From assembly GCF_024808255.1 (NCBI RefSeq), contig NZ_JANTYS010000001.1, positions 434,001 through 498,000 on the forward strand: 64,000 nucleotides of DNA, in the 5' to 3' direction. The DNA is from Mucilaginibacter dorajii (GTDB lineage Bacteria; Bacteroidota; Bacteroidia; Sphingobacteriales; Sphingobacteriaceae). Positions 18,401 through 27,920 of this stretch are shown in pieces. The first letter of the stretch is position 1; the number at the start of each line of letters is the position of its first letter. The translations under genes were made by a program, and so were the position numbers. A model generated the notes under the pieces. The model saw nothing but the letters and a program-made list of their open reading frames with translations. It was not told the origin of the DNA and made no database searches.

Positions 18401-20885
18401 TGTTCATAAGCCCATGATTTTGGCCTTAAAGGCTAATGTGCAGCAAATCACCGATACTTTCCGGCTGGCTTATCCCAAAGCGAAACTCCTGGCGCCTGGT
18501 GAAAATGATTTTGAACCGGCCAAGCGCAAAAGGATCTTTCACGAGATCAAAAACAACAACTGGGACTGCATCATCCTGACACATGACCAGTTTGGTAAAA
18601 TTCCGCAATCACCGGAAATTCAACGGCAGATCCTGGAAATTGAACTGGACAATACCGAACAGGATTTGTTGAGCTGTCAGGATGCCGGCGAGGAAATTAC
18701 CCGCGAGATGCTGAAAGGCCTGGAGATCCGTAAGGAAAATCTCGAAGCTAAGCTGAAAGGTATCATGGATGCCATTGAACAGCGAAAGGATACCGGTATT
18801 AATTTCAGCGAGCTGAATGTAGATCATTTGTTCATTGATGAATCCCATAAGTTCAAGAACCTGACGTTCACCACCAGGCATACCAAAGTTGCAGGTCTGG
18901 GGAACATGGCCGGCAGTCAGAAAGCGCTCAATATGCTCTTCGCGATCCGCACCCTGCAGGAGAAGAATGACTCAGACCTTTGTGCCACATTTCTTTCAGG
19001 AACGCCGATTTCCAATAGCCTGACGGAAATGTACCTGATTTTCAAATACCTCCGGCCGCGGGAGTTGGAAAGACAGCGTATCTCCAATTTTGATGCCTGG
19101 GCGGCAGTATATGCACGAAAAACGGTTGATTTTGAATTTACCGTTACCAACGAGATCAGGGCCAAAGAACGTTTCCGTCATTTTATCAAAGTACCTGAAC
19201 TGGCGCTGTTTTATAACCAGATCACCGATTATAAAACCGCCAAGCATATCAATCTTGATAAGCCGGAAATCGATGAAACCCTCGTCAATATTAAACCGAC
19301 ACCGGATCAGCAGGAGTTTATTAAACGGCTGATGCAATTCGCCAAAACAGGGGATGCCACGCTGATCGGCAGGCGGCCGCTGACCAAAGATGAGGATAAA
19401 GGCCGGATGCTGATTGCTACTAACTATGCCAAAAAAATGGCGGTAGATATGCGGCTGGTCAATCCCGAAAAATATGGCGACCATCCCGGTAATAAGGTCA
19501 ATGTCTGTGCCCGGAACGTAGCGGAGATCTACCACGAAAGTACCCCGCATAAAGGGACGCAGATCATTTTCAGTGACATTGGTACGCCTAAAACCAGTGA
19601 ATTCAATGTGTATGATGCCTTACGGGATAAGCTGGTAACTGATTTCAATATCCCGGCAAACCAGATCACCTTTATTCATAACTGGGCAACGGATAAACAG
19701 CGTAAAGAGCTGTTCAAGAAAATGAATGCCGGAGAGATCCGGATTTTGATCGGCAGTACCGAGAAAGCAGGTACCGGTTTAAATGTGCAGGAGCGGATCG
19801 TTGCCATGCACCACCTGGATATTCCCTGGAAACCCTCGGAACTGGAGCAGCGCGATGGCCGTGGCGCAAGACAGGGCAACTGGCTCGCCAAGAAGTTCTA
19901 TAACAACAAGGTGCGGAACTTTATATATGCCGTGGAGCAATCATTGGATAACTATAAGTTCAACCTGCTCAAGAACAAACAGATCTTTATTAGCCAGATG
20001 AAGAATAATGAACTGGCTGTGCGTACCCTGGACGAAGGTGCAATGGATGAGCAAAGCGGTATGAGCTTCTCGGAGTACATTGCGATATTATCAGGTGATA
20101 CCTCTTTATTGGAAAAGACCCGCATCGAAAAGAAGGTAGCTGAACTCGAGGGCTATAAAGCTGCCCATTTTAAAGAAGTTGCCCGCAGCAGGTACTTGCT
20201 GGAAGACCTCGAAAAGAAAAGCAGGGATACCCAGGTTACACTCGATATGGTGCGTGCCGATGAAATAGCCTACAAACAGGTGCTGAAATATGATGCTGAC
20301 GGTGCGAAAATTAACCCCTTGCAGTTGATTGATATGTTTCAGGTGGATCCAGTAGCCATCGGTCAGAAACTGATAGACCTGTACAAAAACTGGCAGCCCA
20401 AAGATTTCAACAAGCCCGATTTGCATTTGGGCGAGCTCTATGGTTTTGATCTGTACATCAGGCGGAAGCTGCAAACGGTGGAGACAGAATTTAGCAGTAG
20501 GATCGACCATGTTACTTCCCTTTATGCGGAAAGCCGTACGACCGGCATTAAATATATGCAGAATGGGGGAGCTCCGAATATCGACAATCCCAAACTGGCA
20601 GCCAGGTATTTTTTAGACGCAATTAATAGGGTAGTTGGTATGGCGGAACGCTATGAGAAAGAACTTTCCGGCATCAATAAACAGATCCCGGAAATCCAGG
20701 AGCTCACACAGCGACCATTTGAACAGGAGTATGAGCTTGCTTCATTAAAACGGGAACTGGACAGGCTGGAACTGGAGATCAGTCAAAAAATCGCGGAAAG
20801 TGACAAGCAGGCCCAGTCGGAGCAATTGTTACCTAAAGAAGAAACAGCCGTCAATATAGAGACGCCGGTATTTATACAACGCTGA
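15426..20885 (+). CDS. Methylase-SNF2 helicase fusion, DarB-like
   Basis: A very large protein of 1819 residues. EPSAGAGVF at about 129 is a methyltransferase motif I and ISNIPFG at about 200 is the NPPF-type catalytic motif (N-I-P-F, as often seen in this family). A helicase core follows: GLGKT (about 972), DESHK (about 1138), SGTPISN and the motif VI-like [11 protein letters not shown] (about 1475). The C-terminal 300 residues are coiled coil. The same architecture is known from phage P1 DarB and large ICE or plasmid proteins thought to protect incoming DNA against restriction. That function here is inference from family and neighbourhood (ArdC-like gene, two other methylase-like genes). 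Confidence 0.85.
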   Translation: MAFNPVRKMADNIAAIRIALDFTGQQLSETELETLKSYAGFGGLKAVLFPPGELSQWPRLGASKADLKLYPQVMELHGLLQEKLTDKEYKVAMDALKSSSSTAYYTPDYIPEVIYDAMAECNILPKRIYEPSAGAGVFIGEAIKTFADIEQITAVEKDILTGKVLKAICSTYDIPVDVQIKKLEETAATEKSQSDIVISNIPFGKIAVHDPAYNKSGISAKVHTYFFAKGLDKLKDGGILAYIVTDAFLNNPSNAAARKYLFTSADLLTVAVLPANLMKENANVEVGMHLILVQKNDTKETLTEAESQLIDTVERENTYGKYYLNAWLADKNELVYADEIIEGTNARGKASRLAWQNGEMQDILPLLKKQLIAGFNHFDRAKWKTISFDKKQGQLNQFTFLPVPEQEKKEDKPKLSFGQLGLFDAPAKIDEDNKALAYLDDLDRQFIDAGTARLISTIRTTAKPLHDSIVLLTARAKANSRYIYKLYSNLSEISFPGKWLSGVNLGHELDVLSAKLKHFGYDYRYEGDTSLEPAFKLLPDKPKAFTDLKPFYTKDTLVIFNSKLGLIGEPHNFEAKFEPLDPQPELAFYEDYLVLRDIYLELSGLENEHNIQFPELRKSLNFYYEAFVGKYGELNKNVNRNRIFNDVALGFKIISSLEIKDQDKFVRSDIFYGPLFQQKELLKTDDPAEALARSLNDTGRVDLPMISQITGLTEDEVILQLDKQIILNPQTLKWETTDNYLSGNVVEKLKTAEKLAMAEPENLQFARSLAAIRRVQPEKIPFELLDFNLGERWVPVEYYQRFATDLFKLDTRVDFYNSIDTYKVSYAKKGNTITNEEFSVTPKESNKITGRTLLEYALLNTTPYFTYPVEQYGKVVRIPDTEAIQNAHRKIDNIRSRYLLWLLELPNEDKQHLEKLYNDTYNCYTLREFDGSHLNFPGLDLKALRIPGPYSSQSNAAWRIIQNNGGLIDHEVGLGKTLTMILAAMEMKRLGIVHKPMILALKANVQQITDTFRLAYPKAKLLAPGENDFEPAKRKRIFHEIKNNNWDCIILTHDQFGKIPQSPEIQRQILEIELDNTEQDLLSCQDAGEEITREMLKGLEIRKENLEAKLKGIMDAIEQRKDTGINFSELNVDHLFIDESHKFKNLTFTTRHTKVAGLGNMAGSQKALNMLFAIRTLQEKNDSDLCATFLSGTPISNSLTEMYLIFKYLRPRELERQRISNFDAWAAVYARKTVDFEFTVTNEIRAKERFRHFIKVPELALFYNQITDYKTAKHINLDKPEIDETLVNIKPTPDQQEFIKRLMQFAKTGDATLIGRRPLTKDEDKGRMLIATNYAKKMAVDMRLVNPEKYGDHPGNKVNVCARNVAEIYHESTPHKGTQIIFSDIGTPKTSEFNVYDALRDKLVTDFNIPANQITFIHNWATDKQRKELFKKMNAGEIRILIGSTEKAGTGLNVQERIVAMHHLDIPWKPSELEQRDGRGARQGNWLAKKFYNNKVRNFIYAVEQSLDNYKFNLLKNKQIFISQMKNNELAVRTLDEGAMDEQSGMSFSEYIAILSGDTSLLEKTRIEKKVAELEGYKAAHFKEVARSRYLLEDLEKKSRDTQVTLDMVRADEIAYKQVLKYDADGAKINPLQLIDMFQVDPVAIGQKLIDLYKNWQPKDFNKPDLHLGELYGFDLYIRRKLQTVETEFSSRIDHVTSLYAESRTTGIKYMQNGGAPNIDNPKLAARYFLDAINRVVGMAERYEKELSGINKQIPEIQELTQRPFEQEYELASLKRELDRLELEISQKIAESDKQAQSEQLLPKEETAVNIETPVFIQR

Positions 20886-20897
20886 TAATCCAACAAC

Positions 20898-21569
20898 ATG
20901 AAAAAAACAGATGACTATAATGGCCCCTTTCCGGTGGTTGAACTGGAAGGGGTTCCATTTTATGTGAACGGGTACCTGATGGCGCTCGTAGAAGTTGCGA
21001 ATCCCGACAACCAGATCACGATGTATGACCTCATGTGCCTGGATGACCATGTAGAACTCTGGTATGATCCCCTTACTAAAAATGCTTTTGACGGCCCTCT
21101 GGTTGGATCACTGCCCGACAGGGTGAAATTATTTTGGCTTTACCCCTTTGATGCCCTCGATCCCTTGGGCAAGAATGCCTGGATGGATGAGTTCCGCCCC
21201 GGTTGGCGGGAGCATTACCCTGTTGACTTACCTGTTGTTCAAATTGCAGGGAAAGATTTCTTTATTGACGAAAAGCGCAATGCCTTTCGGGATACCAAAA
21301 ACTATTGGAACCAGATCAAATTTGCAGATGTATTTAAGCATAATGGGAAAACCGGTGTTTATATCGATACCAATGTGCTCCAGGTGCCGTTTCCGCATGA
21401 ATTGAATCCCTATGCCCCGCCGGCTGTGCTCCCTGAGCATATCATTTTCGCAGAAGTTCCTGACGGGCGCCATACAGCGTTTTTATTAGAAACATATAAC
21501 AGTGCTCACCATACCCGGGACCCCGCGCCTCAAAAAGGGCCTGACGGCACACAGGGAATGAGCCGCTAA
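20898..21569 (+). CDS. Conserved-looking ICE protein of unknown function
   Basis: A 223-residue soluble protein with no signal peptide. Two similar blocks can be seen: PFPVVELEGVPFYVNGYLMAL near the start and LPVVQIAGKDFFIDEKRNAF in the middle (about residues 115-135). Both read as P-V-V-x-[IL]-x-G-x-x-F-[FY], suggesting an internal duplication of a beta-hairpin unit. The tail (residues 200-223) is low complexity. No family recognised. It follows the methylase-helicase by 12 bp and is followed by a terminator. Confidence 0.6.
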   Translation: MKKTDDYNGPFPVVELEGVPFYVNGYLMALVEVANPDNQITMYDLMCLDDHVELWYDPLTKNAFDGPLVGSLPDRVKLFWLYPFDALDPLGKNAWMDEFRPGWREHYPVDLPVVQIAGKDFFIDEKRNAFRDTKNYWNQIKFADVFKHNGKTGVYIDTNVLQVPFPHELNPYAPPAVLPEHIIFAEVPDGRHTAFLLETYNSAHHTRDPAPQKGPDGTQGMSR

Positions 21570-21587
21570 GTCAATTCATTTGACTAT

Positions 21588-21618
21588 AAGCCACCCGCAA
21601 AACCCGGTGGCTTTTTAA
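21588..21618 (+). terminator. Rho-independent terminator
   Basis: AAGCCACC (21588-21595) pairs perfectly with GGTGGCTT (21606-21613) around a 10-base loop, followed by a T-rich tail. It separates the upstream operon from the coupling-protein gene that starts 20 bp later. Confidence 0.75.
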
Positions 21619-21637
21619 TTTTTAATCCGTTTTCAGC

Positions 21638-23644
21638 ATGGAGGAAACGCGTGAACAGCAAAAACTTCACGGTTTTTTGCAATGTGCCATTTACATATCC
21701 ATAGGCCTGGAAGCCGCCATTTTTATTTATCACGATGCCTCTTTTTGGGGCATTTTTTTTACCCCGCTGGATAAGATCAGTCACCTGGTTATTTACTCGA
21801 AACTGGTCTATAGTAAGCTGGCGACATTGGGCATTATTTGTCTGGTGAGTATCGGTACGCTGGCGAAAAAGGAAACAGACCTTGACCCTAAAAAGCACAT
21901 AGCCTATCCGCTTACACTCGGCCTGTTTTTGTTCTTCGGCAGCCTGGTCTTTCAGGGGCGCGCCTCCCCGGTCGCATTCATCTATACGACCTGGTACGGT
22001 CTGTTGTACATGATATGCTCTTTTTTGGGCGCCTTGCTCGTGAGTATATCGATGGACAACATCTCCAAGATGATCAGCTCCGGTTTAGGCAAGGATATCT
22101 GGAATACCGAAGCCGAAAGCTTTATGCAGCCGGTGAAAAGGGTAGAAACCCCGTATTCGGTGAACATTCCCATGCTTTTTTACTATAAGGGCAGGGTACG
22201 GAAGGGCTGGATCAATATCTGCAACGTTTTCCGGGGTACAATGGTGATCGGTACCCCTGGCTCCGGGAAGAGCTTTTCGATTGTAAACCCGTTCATCAGG
22301 CAATTGATTGCCAAGGAGTTTGCGGTTTGCCTGTACGATTTCAAGTTTCCGGATCTCGGGCATATCGCTTATTACCATTACCTATTAGCAAAACAACACG
22401 GGAAATTGAAAGACTATGCTTTCCATGTCATTAATCTGAACGACATGGCGAAAAGCCGGCGTATCAATCCCTGGCGGGCCGATTATATTAAATCCCTGGC
22501 TGACGCCGCCGAAACCGCTGAGGCATTGGTGGAAGCACTAAAAAAGGGTGACCGGTCTGGGGGCAGTGACCAGTTCTTTACGCAGTCCGCAATTAACTTT
22601 TTGGCCTCCTGTATTTATTTTATGAGTAAATACAAAGGCGGAATATACTCAAGCTTCCCGCACGTTTTGGCGCTGCTCAATCGCTCTTACGAGGAAATAT
22701 TCAACGCCTTAACCTCTGAGCCTGAATTGCGCTCATTGTTATCACCATTCATGACAGCATTCGACGCCAAGGCATTTAACCAGTTGGAAGGGCAGATCGG
22801 TACGCTCAAGATCTTTATCAGCCGTTTGGCGACCAAAGAAACGTTTTGGGTCTTTTCGGGCAATGACTTCGATCTGAAAATATCGGACAGGGCAAACCCA
22901 GGCATGCTGGTATTGGCCAATGACCCGAATACTCAAAATATCAATTCGGCCTGCTATTCGATCATCATCAACAGGCTCACCAAGCTTATTAACACCAAGG
23001 GGAACCTGCCCTCTGCATTGATCGTGGATGAGGTACCCACCTTATTCGTTCACCGCGTGGAAAATTTAATTGCAACTGCCCGGTCAAATAAGGTAGCTGT
23101 ACTGATGGGATTGCAGGAATTGCCGCAATTCAATCAACAGTACGGCAAGGACACAGCCGCAACAATTACCTCAGTCGTTGGTACCGTGCTGTCAGGCTCC
23201 GTCCGGAACAAGGAAACACTCGAATGGCTGGAGCGGCTCTTTGGCAAATCCAAGCAAATTGGTGAGGGGCTGTCCATTGACCGTAATAAAACTTCTACTT
23301 CCCTGAATGAAAAACTGGAAGTATTGATCCCCGCGGGAAAAATCGCCTCGCTCAATTCAGGGGAGTTAGTCGGGATGGTCGCTGCCGACGCGCAGGAAAA
23401 GTTTACCGGAAAATTTGAAACATCAGCGGTTAATTGCCGGGTTAACCTCGACATGGAAGAGATCAGGCGGGAAGAAAAGGGCTATAAACCTTTGCCCACC
23501 TTTTATGATTTCGGCGGGCAAATGGATGAAAAGCTTCGCCAGAATTTTAACCACATCAGCCGGGAAATCCAGGAAATGGTAATGGCATTCAAACCGCCTG
23601 CATTACCGGTACCGGCTAAAATAAGTCTGAAAAATGATAGATGA
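21638..23644 (+). CDS. mobC: Type IV coupling protein (VirD4/TraG family)
   Basis: A 668-residue membrane-anchored ATPase that brings the relaxase-DNA complex to the channel. Three or four N-terminal membrane helices occupy residues about 14-140. Walker A GTPGSGKSFS is at about residue 204 and Walker B ALIVDEVPTLF at about 460. The C-terminal GLQELPQFNQQYG and later blocks fit the T4CP family. In CTnDOT nomenclature this is MobC. It is separated from the other mob genes by about 19 kb, and a terminator sits just before it. It overlaps the next gene by 11 bp. Confidence 0.9.
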   Translation: MEETREQQKLHGFLQCAIYISIGLEAAIFIYHDASFWGIFFTPLDKISHLVIYSKLVYSKLATLGIICLVSIGTLAKKETDLDPKKHIAYPLTLGLFLFFGSLVFQGRASPVAFIYTTWYGLLYMICSFLGALLVSISMDNISKMISSGLGKDIWNTEAESFMQPVKRVETPYSVNIPMLFYYKGRVRKGWINICNVFRGTMVIGTPGSGKSFSIVNPFIRQLIAKEFAVCLYDFKFPDLGHIAYYHYLLAKQHGKLKDYAFHVINLNDMAKSRRINPWRADYIKSLADAAETAEALVEALKKGDRSGGSDQFFTQSAINFLASCIYFMSKYKGGIYSSFPHVLALLNRSYEEIFNALTSEPELRSLLSPFMTAFDAKAFNQLEGQIGTLKIFISRLATKETFWVFSGNDFDLKISDRANPGMLVLANDPNTQNINSACYSIIINRLTKLINTKGNLPSALIVDEVPTLFVHRVENLIATARSNKVAVLMGLQELPQFNQQYGKDTAATITSVVGTVLSGSVRNKETLEWLERLFGKSKQIGEGLSIDRNKTSTSLNEKLEVLIPAGKIASLNSGELVGMVAADAQEKFTGKFETSAVNCRVNLDMEEIRREEKGYKPLPTFYDFGGQMDEKLRQNFNHISREIQEMVMAFKPPALPVPAKISLKNDR

Positions 23645-24050
23645 ACAAAATTTAAAAGGAACAGTGGTCATGCTGCATCCCGAAATGTGGGAAGCGCATG
23701 CTGACAAGGAGGGGGTGATAGGAGAGATCGTCAAAGCTGACCTGGTCCGTGATGATTTTTATGTTAAATACGGTGGCAGGGCCGAATCTCGCCTCCACAG
23801 TGCCGACGCCCTGATGGTACTGAAGGAGCCGGATGAGATCTATGAATACCTGCAGAATCATGCGGCAGATATCTCCCCTTACGATTTTAAAGACTTGAAG
23901 ACCATTGCCCGTTTAACGGATCGGGGTACGGTTAAACAAATGCGAACCGCGATGGAACTGGTGGAGAAGAATGAAAATATCCGGGAGGCCAGCGTAACCC
24001 CGCTTGACAAAATTATCGGCCTTCAGCAAAGCAAAGGGCTGGATAGATAG
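23634..24050 (+). CDS. Single-module repeat-domain protein (unknown family)
   Basis: A 138-residue protein. The first 65 residues look like a small beta barrel of KOW or SH3 type (LKGTVVMLHPEMW, GVIGEIVKADL, DDFYVKYGG). Residues 75-135 are helical (ISPYDFKDLKTIARL, DRGTVKQMRTAMELVEKN). The same two-part module occurs twice in the next protein (24118-24954). No known family is recognised. It overlaps the coupling-protein gene by 11 bp, so it is probably made together with it. Confidence 0.6.
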   Translation: MIDEQNLKGTVVMLHPEMWEAHADKEGVIGEIVKADLVRDDFYVKYGGRAESRLHSADALMVLKEPDEIYEYLQNHAADISPYDFKDLKTIARLTDRGTVKQMRTAMELVEKNENIREASVTPLDKIIGLQQSKGLDR

Positions 24051-24117
24051 GCGCAGCGAAAGAGGCTTTTAGCGGCAATCAGCAGAATGAATATTTCAAC
24101 GAAAATTTAGCGATACA

Positions 24118-24954
24118 ATGATGAAACAGCATAATGCCATTGGCTCAATGGTCATGGTTAGCCCGGTACTCTGGTCATCTGATTACATGGGCAGGATCGG
24201 TACCATTGAAACTAAGGACTTTATAACGGACAAAATTGGGATAAGGTTTGAGGATGAGGAAATGGATTGGTTTAGCGCTAAGAACTTGTTTGTACTGAGA
24301 CCGGTTGGGGAACTCATTGAATTGGCAGAAACTAAAAGGTCAGTGTTATGGCCGCCAATCCCCGAAAACCTGCGAACCCTGGCCCGGTTACAAGCCTCCG
24401 GATCGGGTAAAAAATTAAAGCAGGCCTTTGAAATGGTGCGGGACGATCCCGAACTCCATCGCTGGGCCACAATTCGCCTGAATGAGGTACTCAACCTCGC
24501 CGCCCGGGGAAAAAGCCGCCAGATAGAATCTCAAACATTAAATACTATGGAAAAGGAAAATTTAAACGGAACCCTTGTCCTGGTCTTGCCGGATCTGGAA
24601 AATGATCCCGCGACCAAACATGGACAGATCGGGGTAGTGACCTATGCCAGGTCAGCATCTGAAAACTATGTACGTTTCCCGGAAGGAAACGAAGCTATTT
24701 ATCCCGCTGAACAGGTGATGAAGCTTAAAGACAAACAGCAGGTTTTAGACGACCTGACAAAAAATGGCTCATCGATGCCGCTTGACGATTTTAAAGCTAT
24801 GTATAAGATCATGTTGCTACAGGACAGGGGTACATCCCAGGCCTCATTTTCAGCACTTGCAATCGCAAAAGATAATCCCGGTGTGCGGGACAGTGTGCTG
24901 GAATCCATTAACCCGGCACAAAAGCAGGAACTGGCCCAATCCCGCGGCCGATGA
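24118..24954 (+). CDS. Two-module repeat-domain protein (unknown family)
   Basis: A 278-residue protein made of two copies of the module in the preceding gene. Module 1 (residues about 5-138) has IGSMVMVSPVLW, RIGTIETKDFI and LRTLARLQASGSGKKLKQAF. Module 2 (about 145-275) has LNGTLVLVLPDLE, QIGVVTYARSA and DDFKAMYKIMLLQDRG. Each pairs a KOW/SH3-like barrel with a helical region, where a conserved pattern of leucine then D/G-R/S-G-T or K recurs. Function unknown; a nucleic-acid- or ribosome-related scaffold is only a guess. It overlaps the M23 gene by 4 bp. Confidence 0.6.
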   Translation: MMKQHNAIGSMVMVSPVLWSSDYMGRIGTIETKDFITDKIGIRFEDEEMDWFSAKNLFVLRPVGELIELAETKRSVLWPPIPENLRTLARLQASGSGKKLKQAFEMVRDDPELHRWATIRLNEVLNLAARGKSRQIESQTLNTMEKENLNGTLVLVLPDLENDPATKHGQIGVVTYARSASENYVRFPEGNEAIYPAEQVMKLKDKQQVLDDLTKNGSSMPLDDFKAMYKIMLLQDRGTSQASFSALAIAKDNPGVRDSVLESINPAQKQELAQSRGR

Positions 24955-25433
24955 AAATATTGATCAGCATTTGCCTGGTCTGCCTGCCCCTCAAACATCT
25001 TACAATAAATTCTGATTTCGGTTACCGGATCCACCCGCTTATCGGCAAATACGCCCTGCACGCAGGTGTTGATTTTAAGGCCAGGCATGATACTGTATAT
25101 GCCATCCTTGACGGCCTGGTTAAATCAACCGGCTACGATGATGGACTCGGTATCAATATCAGACTGGATCATGGTGAGATTACATCCATCTATGGCCACC
25201 TGAGTCAGGTTTTAATCGGCCCACAGGACACGGTAACAGCCGGCGAACCCATAGGTATTACTGGCGCGACAGGTCGTGTAACCGGCGAGCATCTGCATTT
25301 TAGCATCTGCTACAGGCACAAATACATCAATCCAATTAAATTTTTATATGAACTGCTAATTAAACAAGAAAATGAGCAAAAATTTCAAAGCACTTCCCAT
25401 TCAGCTTTCAGACAAGCTGATAGCGGAAATTAA
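24951..25433 (+). CDS. M23 (LytM-type) peptidoglycan endopeptidase
   Basis: A 160-residue protein with a short N-terminal hydrophobic stretch (residues about 2-14) and an M23 domain. HAGVDF supplies the HxxxD zinc ligands and GEHLHFSI the HxH motif; SDFGYRIHPLIG and GNxI..DHG-like blocks are also in place. It would cut peptide bridges locally so that the conjugation apparatus can cross the cell wall, as VirB1-like enzymes do elsewhere. The C-terminal 20 residues overlap the start of the ArdC-like gene by 62 bp, an unusually long overlap. Confidence 0.85.
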   Translation: MKILISICLVCLPLKHLTINSDFGYRIHPLIGKYALHAGVDFKARHDTVYAILDGLVKSTGYDDGLGINIRLDHGEITSIYGHLSQVLIGPQDTVTAGEPIGITGATGRVTGEHLHFSICYRHKYINPIKFLYELLIKQENEQKFQSTSHSAFRQADSGN

Positions 25434-26541
25434 AGAGGGTAATTCCTTATTTCAAAAACCGGTAAAAGAAAACGGGATGCCCGCTTTCGTAAAACCCATT
25501 AACCCGACCACGGGAAAAGGCTATAGCGCGATGAATGCACTGGCCCTTGGGATGCAGCGGCGTGACGACCCACGCTGGATGTCGGCAGATGCCGCCCGTT
25601 ATGCCGGCAACTGGGTAAAAGAGGGTGAAAAGGGTACGCTGATTGAGTTTCCAAAAACAAGCGATATACAGGCCATCCGAACCGCCGAAGGTAAAACCAT
25701 AAAAGACGACAAGGGGGTTACCCAAACCAAAACGGTTGAATTTGAAAAGCCGCAACAGGGAAAAGCTTTCCTGTTCAATGCGGAACAAATGAAGGATGTC
25801 ATGCCTTTACAAGAGTTTTTGGCGAAACAGGAAGAAGGTCAAACTTTATCGCCGGTTGAACGCGCGGAGAAACTGATCGAAGACAGCAAAGCAGTTATCA
25901 TTCATGGTGGTCAAGAAGCTTATTATGATAAAAAGCGTGACGCCATCTTTTTACCTGAAAAAGAAACATTCGAGAATGAAACCAAATACTACCTGGCCGC
26001 CATTCATCAGCTCGCGCATTGGTCAGGTCATGAAAGCCGGCTGAACCGCCCAATGGAAGGGAAATTCGGCTCGCAGGATTATGCTCGGGAAGAAATGCGG
26101 GCAGCAATTGCCGGTATCCTGATCGGTGGCGAACTGAAGATCGGCCATAACTTCGGACAGAAGGACGCCTATATGAGCAGTTTTTCCAGGATCTTAAAGG
26201 ATGAGCCTTTTGAGATCGCGAAAGCTTCCCGCGACGCGCAAAAAATCGCCAACCTCTTATTGGGTATTGACCTAAAGCGTGAACAAAAACAAAGTACGGA
26301 TATTGGTTTCAAGAAAGGCGATGAGATCGCTTACCTCGATACTACTTACAAAGTACTGGAAACCCATAAAAATAAAAGTATCAAAGTAGAAGATGCCGAC
26401 GGCACCCGTAAAGTTTTGAAGCCGGAGTATGGTCTTTATAAATCCCTGTTGGAAGCGAAAGCTAATCCAAGAGAGCCGGAAATGGAATTGGATGAGGGTA
26501 GAGGTCAATCAGAGGAACAAAACTATCAAATGGAAAGATAA
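25372..26541 (+). CDS. ArdC-like antirestriction protein, altered zinc site
   Basis: A 389-residue protein. The N-terminal region has the ArdC/DUF1738 ssDNA-binding block (NPTTGKGYSAMN, then DPRWMSADAA and GEKGTLIEF). A metallopeptidase-like domain follows, with HQLAHWSGHESRLNR at about residues 211-225 and YAREEMRAAIAG after it. In related ArdC proteins the motif is HExxH with a downstream EELxAEI. Here Glu is replaced by Gln, and the second Glu by Ala, so catalysis is probably lost while DNA binding may remain. Residues 300-350 add a small KOW-like domain (FKKGDEIAYLDTTYKVLE). Antirestriction during transfer is inferred. Confidence 0.75.
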   Translation: MSKNFKALPIQLSDKLIAEIKEGNSLFQKPVKENGMPAFVKPINPTTGKGYSAMNALALGMQRRDDPRWMSADAARYAGNWVKEGEKGTLIEFPKTSDIQAIRTAEGKTIKDDKGVTQTKTVEFEKPQQGKAFLFNAEQMKDVMPLQEFLAKQEEGQTLSPVERAEKLIEDSKAVIIHGGQEAYYDKKRDAIFLPEKETFENETKYYLAAIHQLAHWSGHESRLNRPMEGKFGSQDYAREEMRAAIAGILIGGELKIGHNFGQKDAYMSSFSRILKDEPFEIAKASRDAQKIANLLLGIDLKREQKQSTDIGFKKGDEIAYLDTTYKVLETHKNKSIKVEDADGTRKVLKPEYGLYKSLLEAKANPREPEMELDEGRGQSEEQNYQMER

Positions 26542-27312
26542 ATGAATCCGGTAAAGTATAATGAAGCTGATCTCCCAATCGAGGATTTGGGGACCATAGG
26601 GCTGGCCGCAGGCGGTCAGCTCCTGTTAAATGTCGATGATCTTAAAGCCTTGCTTTCAGGTCGCCGCACAAGCTTACTGGAACTGCATGATCTGGAAGCC
26701 GGCAACGTCAAGATAAAATCTATCAATGCCAAGATATCTCTGAAGCCCAATGAAAAAGGCCAGGTGGACCTGTTGATTCACCCAATCTACCGGAATGCGG
26801 AAATTCCCGACCTGTTGACCGATACCGAAGCCCGGCAACTGCAAACGGGTGAAATAGGAAGCTTGCTGAGAATTACCCTCGATAATCAGGGCAAAAAAAA
26901 GGAAATGCTGGTAGAATATGACCCGGAAACAAAAGAGTTTATCGTTTCAGACACCGACAAGATCCTGGCGCCGGACATGGTCAACAACGAATTCCTGACG
27001 CCCGCGCAAAAAGAAAATTATCGCAAAGGCAGGGAAGTGGAAATAGCCGACGGCACCAGGTTCAATTATTCCGGCACAGACAGACAAGGCATCCGTTCCA
27101 ATAAACTGGCGCTGGTAGCCTCCGTTTTAATTGACGGGGGACTTTCCTATTTAGTTAGCAGAGGATTGAACGCGCTCTTTAATCAGAAACGAGATCAAAA
27201 AGCCGCCGAGAAACTGAGCCCTGGCTATTATCAGGCGCTCAAAGACATGGAAAACCAGCATGGATTTAAACGGCACCAGTTTGAACAATACCAGGCCGGT
27301 AGGGGAAGGTAA
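26542..27312 (+). CDS. DUF4099/DUF3945 domain protein
   Basis: A 256-residue protein. Residues 1-75 (LPIEDLGTIGLAAGG, then LNVDDLKALLSGRRT) match DUF4099, and residues about 120-200 (EFLTPAQKENYRKGREVEIADG) fit DUF3945, a pair found in many Bacteroidota ICE proteins. Function is unknown. The C-terminus holds a short hydrophobic stretch and a K-rich helix. It follows the ArdC-like gene with no gap. Confidence 0.75.
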   Translation: MNPVKYNEADLPIEDLGTIGLAAGGQLLLNVDDLKALLSGRRTSLLELHDLEAGNVKIKSINAKISLKPNEKGQVDLLIHPIYRNAEIPDLLTDTEARQLQTGEIGSLLRITLDNQGKKKEMLVEYDPETKEFIVSDTDKILAPDMVNNEFLTPAQKENYRKGREVEIADGTRFNYSGTDRQGIRSNKLALVASVLIDGGLSYLVSRGLNALFNQKRDQKAAEKLSPGYYQALKDMENQHGFKRHQFEQYQAGRGR

Positions 27313-27317
27313 CGGCG

Positions 27318-27920
27318 ATGAACGCCCTCTTAACAAGGCTTGGAGTTTCTGTAGAAATCCAGGCCTTTTTTTGTGCCACCGGGGACCTTTTATTTGATTA
27401 TGGCGGTCAGCAGGAACATTATGGATCAGGTTTTCACAAAATCCCGACAACCCCCAATCTGTGGGTAGCCGGAAATGAAACTGCGAATGAGGTCATTGTG
27501 TCCTATTCGGCAATGGAAGCCATGGCCTTTATCGCGATCAACCGTGCACGTTATGCTAACCTGCAACAATTGTCGTTTGTCGCCATCGGTAACCAATTAC
27601 AGCAGGGGCAGGTAGACTGGTTAAGGAAAACATTTCCTAAGCGAAGATTTACATTGCTGTTCGGTAAAGATGAGTTAGGCCACCTGACCGATATCAAAGT
27701 GGCGGCCGGCATCCGGAATACGCCGATTCATATTTATCATACCGGCCAGAGCCATCAGCTAATTATAGATCATAAAGGTAAGCTCGTTATTTTTAAATAC
27801 GGAGAGATTAGCCTGAATCGCTATAAACAAGCCTTCCATATCCGCGACCGCATCCGCACCCGTAAGCCAATCCTATCATTAACATTTTTAGATCAATTGA
27901 AATATGACGCAGAACGATGA
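27318..27920 (+). CDS. Toprim-like protein, probably degenerate
   Basis: A 200-residue protein. The pattern VIVSYSAMEAMAF then LSFVAIGNQL and FTLLFGKDELGHL follows the layout of Toprim domains found in ICE primase-like proteins (glutamate strand, then the DxD strand). The acidic pair is not conserved: GKDELG replaces the expected DxDxxG. No zinc finger is visible. It may be a derived, non-catalytic relative of the gene whose tail starts this window. Identification is tentative. It overlaps the next gene by 17 bp. Confidence 0.5.
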   Translation: MNALLTRLGVSVEIQAFFCATGDLLFDYGGQQEHYGSGFHKIPTTPNLWVAGNETANEVIVSYSAMEAMAFIAINRARYANLQQLSFVAIGNQLQQGQVDWLRKTFPKRRFTLLFGKDELGHLTDIKVAAGIRNTPIHIYHTGQSHQLIIDHKGKLVIFKYGEISLNRYKQAFHIRDRIRTRKPILSLTFLDQLKYDAER

